From Bacteroidota bacterium (GTDB lineage Bacteria; Bacteroidota; Bacteroidia; Sphingobacteriales; Sphingobacteriaceae): a stretch of DNA of 14,830 nt. The notes under the pieces were generated by a model, which worked only from the letters and a program-made list of their open reading frames with translations, was not told the DNA's origin and did not search any database. The stretch covers positions 1 to 14,830 of the forward strand of contig JABDBT010000064.1 in NCBI GenBank assembly GCA_013288465.1, in the 5' to 3' direction. Below are positions 1-5,128 of this stretch, piece after piece (within the stretch, counting starts at the first letter, position 1; each line of letters begins with the position of its first letter). The translations under genes were made by a program, and so were the position numbers.

Positions 1-19
1 ACTTTAAGTATTATTGGAA

Positions 20-120
20 AATGAAAGAGCAACAAGCAACAGATGGCTTTCAGGATTCGAACCTGCCCGTTTACACGGTTTTGCCAGCGAAGTATCACCT
101 AGTTTACGGCATCATTCATT
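20..120 (-). ncRNA. tRNA-like (Y-RNA-like) RNA 4, compact type without D-arm
   Basis: Last member of the array downstream of the TROVE gene. Read on the minus strand, the ends pair (AATGAA at 120-115 with TTCATT at 25-20). The conserved 5' block GATGCCGTAAAC...TACTTCG (112-88) follows, and AAC(T)AGGTG can pair with CATCTGTT on the 3' side with one bulge. Inside, TGGC (86-83) pairs with GCCA (47-44) and encloses two hairpins: CCGT-GTAA-ACGG (78-67, a GNRA loop) and a T-arm CAGG-TTCGAAT-CCTG (65-51) with a canonical T-loop. There is no D-arm, so this is not a decoding tRNA. By analogy with Rsr/YrlA it is probably a Ro60-bound Y RNA whose tRNA-like end docks an effector. The ends are inferred from pairing, not from transcript data. 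Confidence 0.72.
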
Positions 121-125
121 ATTTT

Positions 126-258
126 AAAAAAGGGTAACAGGCAATAAGTGACTGTTTCTGTGCTCTGACCTAACTGAGCTACCTTTTACAAGGGCCGGAT
201 TCGAACCGACGACCACAGCGTTAACGGCGAAGTAACACTTATTTACGACACCTTTTTT
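126..258 (-). ncRNA. YrlA-like Y RNA 3 with circularly permuted tRNA-like domain
   Basis: The ends pair as A6-GG (258-251) with CC-T6 (133-126, one C looped out). The 5' block is GGTGTCGTAAATAAGTGTTACTTCG split over 252-228. AATAAGTG pairs perfectly with CACTTATT on the 3' side, followed by an ACT/AGT helix after a TT bulge. The tRNA part runs in permuted order: anticodon-stem 3' strand CTGTG, T-arm GTCGG-TTCGAAT-CCGGC (210-194), acceptor-like stem CCTT-GTAA-AAGG closed by a GNRA tetraloop (193-182), U8-A9, D-arm GCTC...GAGC with the GG of a true D-loop (179-162), then CACAG closing the anticodon-side helix. YrlA of Salmonella has this arrangement (established knowledge). The T-run at the 3' end (131-126) could aid termination. 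Likely Ro60 ligand. Confidence 0.85.
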
Positions 259-277
259 GTTTTAAATGTCTTTTTTA

Positions 278-405
278 AAAGAAGGGTAAAAAGCAACAAA
301 TGACTATAACACTGTGCTCTGGCCAACTGAGCTACCCTTGCGGGGCCGGATTCGAACCGGTGACATCAGCGTCCCGAAGTAACACTTGTTTACGACACCT
401 TCTTT
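278..405 (-). ncRNA. YrlA-like Y RNA 2 with circularly permuted tRNA-like domain
   Basis: An 8-bp terminal helix joins 405-398 (AAAGAAGG) and 285-278 (CCTTCTTT). The 5' block GGTGTCGTAAACAAGTG...TTACTTCG lies at 399-375. AACAAGTG pairs with CATTTGTT (one G.U), then ACT/AGT after a TT bulge, as in RNA 3. The permuted tRNA part is CGCTG (pairs with CAGTG after the D-arm), five-base variable loop ATGTC, T-arm with loop TTCGAAT (361-345), acceptor-like stem CCC-GCAA-GGG (344-335, GNRA loop), U8-A9 (334-333), and D-arm GCTC-AGTTGGCCA-GAGC (332-316). Compared with RNA 3 the helices differ in sequence but keep pairing, which supports the fold. It cannot be aminoacylated in this form because the acceptor has no free 3' end. 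Likely Ro60-bound Y RNA. Confidence 0.87.
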
Positions 406-410
406 ATTAT

Positions 411-434
411 GCGCCTTAGCTTTAGCGGCGGCGT
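411..434. repeat. 24-nt hairpin repeat between Y RNAs 1 and 2
   Basis: Read on the minus strand this segment begins ACGCC, ends GGCGC, and carries GCTAAAGCTAA in the middle. It matches 8520-8543 in the rtcB leader at 21 of 24 positions, where the ends are ACGCC and GGCGT. It is therefore a dispersed hairpin module, here filling most of the 36-nt spacer between RNA 2 and RNA 1. Confidence 0.6.
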
Positions 435-441
435 ATATTTT

Positions 442-569
442 ATAAGGAGCAACACACGATCCGGGTCGGGGGACTGCTTGTAAGGACTCGAACCTCCATC
501 ACGGCTTGCGCCACAATGCCCTCCCCCTAATGGTCAGAGCGATGTAGCCCGTTTCTACGGCATCCTTAT
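442..569 (-). ncRNA. tRNA-like (Y-RNA-like) RNA 1, compact type without D-arm
   Basis: First array member after the TROVE gene. The ends pair over 7 bp (569-563 ATAAGGA with 448-442 TCCTTAT). The 5' block GATGCCGTAGAAACGGGCTACATCG (split over 564-540) is the divergent version of the block in the other three; its hairpin arms GTAG/CTAC replace GTAA/TTAC. A helix GGGGGA (527-522) with TCCCCC (473-468) encloses a GGC-GCAA-GCC hairpin (512-503, GNRA loop) and a T-arm with loop TTCGAGT (496-482). As in RNA 4, no D-arm is present. The 3' side carries TGTTGCT (455-449), shared with the other members. Probably a Y RNA of the Ro60 protein. The Ro60-binding helix is less clear here than in RNAs 2 and 3. 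Confidence 0.72.
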
Positions 570-575
570 TTTATT

Positions 576-617
576 AGGTTATACGTTTGACGTTTTATGT
601 AATACGTTTTGTATTCC
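576..617. repeat. Left half of AACCTT-type palindromic repeat (truncated copy)
   Basis: This 42-bp stretch is a direct repeat of 668-709, differing at 2 positions. It starts AGGTTATACGTT and ends TTTTGTATTCC. It lacks the right inverted end found in the second copy, so it is a truncated repeat located just upstream of Y RNA 1. Confidence 0.7.
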
Positions 618-666
618 GTTCGAATGACAATATCTCGCATACATTCTATCATATTATTATTTTTAA

Positions 667-737
667 AAGGTTATACGTTCAACGTTTTATGTAATACGTT
701 TTGTATTCCTTACGTAATACGTCTCACGTATAACCTT
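667..737. repeat. 71-bp inverted-repeat element after the TROVE stop codon
   Basis: The ends are perfect 12-bp inverted repeats (AAGGTTATACGT at 667-678, ACGTATAACCTT at 726-737), and the interior is built from ACGT/TTACGTAAT-type palindromic words. It begins one base beyond the TROVE stop codon (739-741 on minus). It could fold in the TROVE mRNA as a 3' hairpin that protects or separates the mRNA from the Y RNA array. No U-tract terminator is obvious, so read-through into the Y RNAs is possible. Confidence 0.65.
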
Positions 738-738
738 A

Positions 739-2319
739 TCATATTGCTATGCCATTGATCTCATCCAAAGCCGAAGCGCCGTTTTCTAATGCGGCAAGCA
801 CATCAAAAACCTTATCGCTCCACCCGGCTATCAAATAAACATCATTGCGCAATAATTGCAATGGCGTTGTTCCGTAGCCCCTCAGGTCAAACAGGTACAG
901 CTTAGCTGCTGGTGCAACCTGGGCTTTATAACGCAGCCATAAAGACTGGATATGATCGCCGTTAGTTGACGCGCTGTTCCATAACTGGCAGTCGGTAAAC
1001 AATAGCACCTTGTCCACTTTTACCCTGCGTGTCAGTATGTCCTTTATCACCAGGTAACCGTTGGTGGAATAACCAACTTCGCCTTCGCGTTTATAAAACT
1101 CCTGCACGTTGCTTAAAATGCTGTCGCGTGGTACGGTGATCGTTTTCCACGTATCGCCAAACATACCCACTTCCACATTTTTACAGCGCGATTGCAGCAG
1201 CATAGCCAGCATCAAACCAACATCATACAGCAACACTTTCGACTTTGCCGAAACTGCCATTTGCATTGATCCTGATACGTCACAAGCCAGCAATACACGG
1301 GTTTCATAGTCAAAACCCTTTATGTTAGCCGCGCTTGCCTGTACCGCTTTTTCCAAAGCATCCAGTAACCCGCCGGTATAGCCCTTGTTGCCTAACAGCA
1401 AAGCGCTCAGCTTTTTGGTTAACGCTCTAACTGGCATTTCAGCCCCGGCAGTTAACAACTCGCGGTATGCCGCCAAATAGCGGAATGGGAATTGTTTGGC
1501 TTTGGCTACTTTATCCGCATCGGCAAGCGTTGCGCATACTTTTTGCAGATAGGTATAGCTTACGCCCGCATCCTGTATGTTGCGCAGGTTGCGTAACAAG
1601 GCCATATAACCCAGCTTACCGCTGTCTATCAACTCTTCCCATTTGGCTTTAAACGCTATTGCCTTAGCTTCTTTGCTGTCAAAGTTCAACTGGCCCAGGG
1701 CAGACAGTTCAGTTTCCCAGGTATAAGGCGTTTGCAGGCTGCCGTCAACAATTTTGTTGAACAGTACTTGCTGCAATTCGTCCTTTGCCTTTGGGTGAAC
1801 CAAAAACAAGGCGTCGCGCAGTTTAATGGCGCCGTCGCGGTTGTATTTGGCAAACTGGTACTCATCAAACCTGTTAAAGGCGGCTGTTAAGCCTTTTTGC
1901 AACTGTTTTGATAAACGGTTCAGTTTTTTAACGCCGGTACGTTTGTTCATCAGTTCATAACAGGCCAACAGCTCAGTTATCTCATCGGCGCGGCCAATTA
2001 CGCCGTCTGTGACCCGGGCAACCAAATTGTCGCCCGAGTGCAGCTTCGCCAATTCGGTAACCAAAACCAATGGTACCGAACGCATATACATTTTGGTGCG
2101 GGCATAAATGGCCAGCCTGCCTACAAACTGTGGGTCGCATAAGGCAATTAAGCCGCGCAGGCGGTTTAAACGGTCTGCGTTTTTTTCGTAAAACGAATCG
2201 TTAAGGCTCCAGGTAACTACGGCGGTATAGAGTTCCATTTCGGCGCTCATTACAAACGCTTTCGCGCCTTCGTAATTTTTAACCTGTGTTGCAGCCTTGC
2301 TTAATACATTAAATTTCAT
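739..2319 (-). CDS. rsr: Ro60/Rsr-family TROVE-vWA RNA-binding protein
   Basis: Predicted orthologue of the Ro60 autoantigen / bacterial Rsr, a ring-shaped protein that binds misfolded or damaged RNA ends in its central hole and Y RNAs on its outer surface. The protein has 526 residues, close to the family norm. Residues 1-330 form the all-helical TROVE (HEAT-like) region. Residues 341-526 are a von Willebrand A domain with an intact MIDAS: DVSGSM (Asp347, Ser349, Ser351), Thr419 in YSTNGY, and Asp443 in FTDCQ. The start is ATG, with a purine-rich AAAGGGGG 7-12 nt upstream. It is cytosolic; no signal peptide or membrane segment is seen. Four tRNA-like RNAs lie downstream on the same strand, as yrl genes follow rsr in enterobacteria. 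A palindrome shared with rtcB precedes its promoter. The symbol is by family resemblance. Confidence 0.93.
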   Translation of the reverse strand: MKFNVLSKAATQVKNYEGAKAFVMSAEMELYTAVVTWSLNDSFYEKNADRLNRLRGLIALCDPQFVGRLAIYARTKMYMRSVPLVLVTELAKLHSGDNLVARVTDGVIGRADEITELLACYELMNKRTGVKKLNRLSKQLQKGLTAAFNRFDEYQFAKYNRDGAIKLRDALFLVHPKAKDELQQVLFNKIVDGSLQTPYTWETELSALGQLNFDSKEAKAIAFKAKWEELIDSGKLGYMALLRNLRNIQDAGVSYTYLQKVCATLADADKVAKAKQFPFRYLAAYRELLTAGAEMPVRALTKKLSALLLGNKGYTGGLLDALEKAVQASAANIKGFDYETRVLLACDVSGSMQMAVSAKSKVLLYDVGLMLAMLLQSRCKNVEVGMFGDTWKTITVPRDSILSNVQEFYKREGEVGYSTNGYLVIKDILTRRVKVDKVLLFTDCQLWNSASTNGDHIQSLWLRYKAQVAPAAKLYLFDLRGYGTTPLQLLRNDVYLIAGWSDKVFDVLAALENGASALDEINGIAI

Positions 2320-2348
2320 TGGGAACCCCCTTTCTTGTTTTATTATAA

Positions 2349-2356
2349 CAAAGGTT
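2349..2356 (-). promoter_or_regulatory. Putative -7 box of the TROVE promoter
   Basis: The minus strand reads AACCTTTG, 7 of 8 matches to the Bacteroidota -7 consensus TAnnTTTG. It ends 29 nt before the ATG. No TTTG -33 box is seen at the usual distance; the palindrome occupies that place, which fits an activator-dependent promoter. The rtcB promoter has the same geometry. Confidence 0.55.
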
Positions 2357-2364
2357 GGCAGGCA

Positions 2365-2385
2365 CTGCGCAGTGTATTTGCGCAG
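2365..2385. promoter_or_regulatory. 21-bp palindromic operator upstream of the TROVE gene
   Basis: CTGCGCA (2365-2371), 7-bp spacer GTGTATT, TGCGCAG (2379-2385): a perfect 7-bp inverted repeat. A copy identical at 20 of 21 positions lies upstream of rtcB (8666-8686). Both are separated by exactly 8 nt from a CTTTG-containing -7-like box on the minus strand, and both have an A/T-rich tract on the distal side. It is most likely a binding site for a dimeric regulator; the WYL protein at 8848 is the candidate. Confidence 0.8.
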
Positions 2386-2674
2386 GAGAAATTATTTTTT
2401 TATTTTTTTGAAAAAACGTGATAACTAATTGAAAAACAGGAAGAAATATTTATTAAAGCTAATAATTATTAAGAGGGTTTTAAAATTCCCTCCCCTGGGA
2501 GGGGTGCGGCTGGATGCGCGTAATGGCAGGGAGGGGTTTAGTCCGCCAGACATTAGGGCAAATTCCGCTCGGCGAGGACTCACCCGGTCATCGCTAAGTC
2601 GCTCGACCTACCCTCTCTTCGCTGCGCGCAAAGAGGGTAAGAACCATCAAATTATCTTAATACGTCTGCCTTGT
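2386..2674. repeat. Gene-free stretch with two GC-rich palindromic repeats
   Basis: No gene is supported here. 2386-2480 is A/T-rich. At 2488-2503 there is a perfect CCCTCCC-CT-GGGAGGG hairpin inside a roughly 60-bp unit (2481-2540) with TAAA...CCCTCCC / GGGAGGGG..TTTA ends. At 2578-2640 a second unit (ACTCACCCGGTCAT... CGCTCGACC... CCCTCTCTTCGCT... AAAGAGGG) matches, in reverse complement, the right part of the 9942-10089 element. These are dispersed non-coding repeats typical of this lineage. The 94-codon open frame across them on the plus strand is not credible as a gene. Confidence 0.7.
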
Positions 2675-3034
2675 TTAATAAGCCTGGATCAGTATTTCTG
2701 CGGGAATATTTAGTATCTCGGTAAGCTTACGGATCATAGATAAGCTTAACTTTCGTTTCCCAGATAAAATTTCGGACTTGCGCGAACGATTGCCTAATAT
2801 ATTGCTCAATTCATTTTCAGATAAATTCATTTGTTCCATCCGAAACTTTATAGCTTCTAACGGATTGGGCAATCCAACAGGATAATGAATCAATTCATAT
2901 TCTTTGACCAGTATGCTTAAAACTTCAAGTTCATCGGAATCGGCAGAGCCTTCAGCAACACCGATTTGCATCAAATCATACACCCGCGCTAATGCGTCGT
3001 TATATTCTTTTTCTGTTTTAATTGGCTTTAACAT
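2675..3034 (-). CDS. HigA-like XRE-family HTH protein (orphan antitoxin?)
   Basis: A 119-residue protein. Residues 1-60 form the N-terminal helical region typical of HigA-type antitoxins (COG5499 style, with YELIHYP around residue 50). Residues 62-115 form an XRE/Cro-type helix-turn-helix (MNLSENELSNILG followed by RSRKSEILSGKRKLS). In HigBA-type operons the RelE-fold toxin HigB is normally encoded immediately upstream. Here the 208 bp upstream (3035-3242) have no room for a complete toxin and instead hold a tRNA-like element, so the protein is either a solitary regulator or a leftover antitoxin. It would act as a DNA-binding autorepressor. The ATG at 3034 is the only start giving the full N-terminal region. 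Confidence 0.8.
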   Translation of the reverse strand: MLKPIKTEKEYNDALARVYDLMQIGVAEGSADSDELEVLSILVKEYELIHYPVGLPNPLEAIKFRMEQMNLSENELSNILGNRSRKSEILSGKRKLSLSMIRKLTEILNIPAEILIQAY

Positions 3035-3038
3035 AGCT

Positions 3039-3160
3039 TACAAAGATAAATTTATTATTGTCAAAGTATCTCCCGGTTCGAGTCCGGGTTTACTATAGTT
3101 AGTAAGTTAAAAGCCCTTGGCTGCAAGATTTGAAGTTTTTTGCATTGCGGATAATTTGTA
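3039..3160 (+). ncRNA. Possible fifth, diverged Y-RNA-like / tRNA-like element
   Basis: A perfect T-arm, CCCGG-TTCGAGT-CCGGG, lies at 3072-3088. One base later comes a closed stem TTACTA-TAGT-TAGTAA (3090-3105), followed by a small hairpin AGCC-CTT-GGCT (3112-3122). Flanking sequences pair: TCAAA-(GTA)-TCT (3061-3071) with AGA-TTTGA (3126-3133), and TACAAA (3039-3044) with TTTGTA (3155-3160). The order T-arm, closed acceptor-like stem, D-like hairpin, inside a bulged helix, matches the permuted layout of the RNAs at 126-405, and the length is similar. It lacks their conserved 5' block, and the third hairpin has no D-loop signature. The alternative is a tRNA 3'-end fragment left as an attachment-site scar by an integrated element. 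Confidence 0.4.
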
Positions 3161-3242
3161 GATTAGTGGTGCATGAAAACACCGGCCATATACTGAACGA
3201 TCAACGGGAATTAAATGGCAGCTATCTTAATTACACGGGAAC

Positions 3243-3683
3243 ATGAAAACTATATTTGATAAGGAAACAAGAGAGGGGCTTATTGCCAGGATAAATAAGC
3301 TTGATGAAAACAGCAGCGCCCAATGGGGAAAAATGAATGTTTACCAAATGCTGAAGCACTGTACGCTATGGGAAGAAATGTTGCTGGGTAAAACGCAGTA
3401 CCGGCAATCATTTCTTGGGCGCCTGGTTGGTAAAATGGCCCTGAAGGATATGATGAAAGATGAACCCGCGAAAAAGAATTTGCCCACGGTTCCGTCATTT
3501 AAGATAACCGGTAACGGCGATGTAGCTGCGGCGAAAGACGAATGGCTGGGCTTACTGGCAGAACACGCTACCAGGGAGCCTTCGGGTTTTATGCATCCGT
3601 TTTTCGGTCAGCTAACTGCGGAGCAAGCCGGTGTCATGGCCTATAAACATATCGACCATCATTTGCGGCAATTTAATGGTTAG
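3243..3683 (+). CDS. DUF1569 / DinB-like four-helix protein
   Basis: A 146-residue protein with the features of the DUF1569 family in the DinB/YfiT superfamily of four-helix-bundle putative metalloenzymes, some of which use bacillithiol or related thiols. His39 in MLKHC, and the C-terminal HIDHH (His136, His139, His140) near LRQF, would form the metal-binding set. HPFFG (His118) is the family loop motif between helices. No signal peptide is seen, so it is probably cytosolic. It starts at ATG 3243 and stands alone, with a 206-bp gap on its left and 126 bp to the next start. The physiological substrate is unknown for this family. Confidence 0.8.
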   Translation: MKTIFDKETREGLIARINKLDENSSAQWGKMNVYQMLKHCTLWEEMLLGKTQYRQSFLGRLVGKMALKDMMKDEPAKKNLPTVPSFKITGNGDVAAAKDEWLGLLAEHATREPSGFMHPFFGQLTAEQAGVMAYKHIDHHLRQFNG

Positions 3684-3809
3684 CGATTGTAATAAAGGAA
3701 GCGGTTGGGCTTTAGTCCCGTTAGCGCTATATTGGGGGCAGGTTGCGTACACTGGCATTAACCTATTTTTAATATATTGCGATCACTAACACCCACACAA
3801 TTTTCCTCA

Positions 3810-4424
3810 ATGAAAACAAATATAAAATACCTGCTGGTTATGCTGTTATTAGCCGGCCTTAAAGGATTTGCACAGGACTATAAAGCGCAAATTGCCGGGC
3901 ACCGTAAACAATACATGGCTGATTTTTTGGAGGATAAAAACTCGCCGCTTAAAAAAGACGACCTGCAGTTCCTGCGGTTTTATGATGCCGATAGTACTTA
4001 TAAAGTAACCGCTAAAGCGGAGTTTATACTAAACGCGCCAACTTTTATTATGCCTGTATTTGTTGGCAACGGCAGCGATTATGTGAAATATGCGTTATTA
4101 AAAATGGTGGTGAAAGGTAAACCAATCGAACTGACCGTTTACCGCAGCATAGCCCTTGCCAAAGTAGCCGGGTTAAGCGATTATTTGTTCCTGCCGTTTA
4201 CTGATGAAACCAATGGTAAAGGCACGTATGGCGGCGGAAGGTATATAGACCTGCGCGAAAAAGATTTTAAGGATAATACCGTAATAATTGATTTTAATAA
4301 GGCCTATAACCCCTATTGCGCTTTTAGTGCCGGATACGCCTGCCCCAAACCGCCCGGCGAAAACCAGCTACCTGTAGCAATTGAGGCAGGCGAAAAAATG
4401 TATGCGGGGAAACCGGGGCATTGA
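3810..4424 (+). CDS. Secreted DUF1684 family protein
   Basis: A 204-residue protein. A longer TTG-initiated frame begins at 3777, but the ATG at 3810 places a classical signal peptide at the N terminus: MKTNIKY, a hydrophobic LLVMLLLAG core, and cleavage after GFAQ. The mature part shows the DUF1684 (COG3358) signatures: YGGGRYIDL near residue 150, then NPYCAFS and a CPKPPGENQLPVAIEAGE block close to the end. It is exported, so periplasmic or surface-located. The family has no established biochemical function. It lies on the same strand as the DUF1569 gene but 126 bp away, so co-transcription is possible but not shown. Confidence 0.85.
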   Translation: MKTNIKYLLVMLLLAGLKGFAQDYKAQIAGHRKQYMADFLEDKNSPLKKDDLQFLRFYDADSTYKVTAKAEFILNAPTFIMPVFVGNGSDYVKYALLKMVVKGKPIELTVYRSIALAKVAGLSDYLFLPFTDETNGKGTYGGGRYIDLREKDFKDNTVIIDFNKAYNPYCAFSAGYACPKPPGENQLPVAIEAGEKMYAGKPGH

Positions 4425-4448
4425 TTTGTAAACAACGCCCCGTGGTAT

Positions 4449-4937
4449 TTAATGCCTGTCGCCTACCGGAATAACGAAACCTGCTATGCCTGTAAATGCG
4501 TAGCCCTCAAAACCGTGGGCAACTTCGCCCCTGTTGGTTGTTAAAAAATGATCGCCGTTTATGCGGTTAAAGTAGGCAAAAAGCGGCACCAGCCTATCGC
4601 CCCTGGTTTGTGCTATATAGCAGGCCGGGCCTTCCAACACATAGCCATTGGCGCCACGCCTTAACTCGTCAAAGTTGGTGGTATAATAATGGTCGCCAAC
4701 GCGCGAGTTAAAATACCGGAACAAAGGGACGATGCCGCGTTGCCTGTCGGCATGGTCAAAAACCATGCAGCTTGGGCCATCTAAAAACCAACCGTTAGCG
4801 CCGCTGCCGTATTCGTTAAAATTGGTGGTGTAATAATGTTTCGCCAGCTTTTGATTATAATATCTGTACAATGTTTGCTGGGCAAATACCCCGCTCACCA
4901 TCAGCAATAACGCACTCAATAAGGCTATCTTTTTCAT
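4449..4937 (-). CDS. Secreted three-repeat protein (DUF5648-like)
   Basis: A 162-residue exported protein. The signal peptide MKKIALLSALLLMVSGVFAQ is followed by three degenerate repeats of about 45 residues (roughly 22-65, 68-112, 116-158). Each has the pattern LYRYYN/LFRYFN/LFAYFN, then DH/KH-YYTTN or DHFLTTN, an acidic residue, a Gly-rich NGW/NGY/EGY turn, and a closing G-(P/I)-A/S-C/G step. This matches the repeat annotated as DUF5648, found in secreted proteins of many bacteria, usually as an accessory of surface or hydrolytic proteins. Here nothing follows the repeats. It converges with the DUF1684 gene (24-bp gap). The binding partner is unknown. Confidence 0.75.
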   Translation of the reverse strand: MKKIALLSALLLMVSGVFAQQTLYRYYNQKLAKHYYTTNFNEYGSGANGWFLDGPSCMVFDHADRQRGIVPLFRYFNSRVGDHYYTTNFDELRRGANGYVLEGPACYIAQTRGDRLVPLFAYFNRINGDHFLTTNRGEVAHGFEGYAFTGIAGFVIPVGDRH

Positions 4938-5128
4938 TTGATATAGGATTAATTTAATTTTTTAATTACCCGGGCAAAGTACGCAAATGCGGCTATACAT
5001 CCTGGCTTTGTACTTTAACACGAATATGAGGAATTAGTTTAAAAAGGTTTTGATATTTTAAGGCGGGTAAGGTTTTGGCTGTTATATCTGTAAAGGTACA
5101 CGCGTGCCGCCTGCACAAGCGGAGGCTA

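Noticed and set aside
20..569. A cluster of ordinary tRNA genes (several GGTTCGAATCC T-loops and GCTC...GAGC D-arms)
   Set aside because: The T-arms precede the D-arms, acceptor stems are closed by tetraloops, no anticodon arm with a 7-nt loop is present, and two units have no D-arm. They cannot be normal decoding tRNAs.
20..569. CRISPR array
   Set aside because: Spacing and unit length (~100-130 nt) are wrong, and the units differ with compensatory changes typical of structured RNAs rather than identical repeats.
2429..2713. 94-codon open frame on the plus strand
   Set aside because: It spans dispersed palindromic repeats and overlaps the HigA-like gene; the translation is low-complexity repeat sequence.
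5101..5128. Rho-independent terminator after the DUF4145 gene (GCC-CC / GG-GGC stem)
   Set aside because: The stem has mismatches and no U-tract follows on the minus strand; too weak to annotate.
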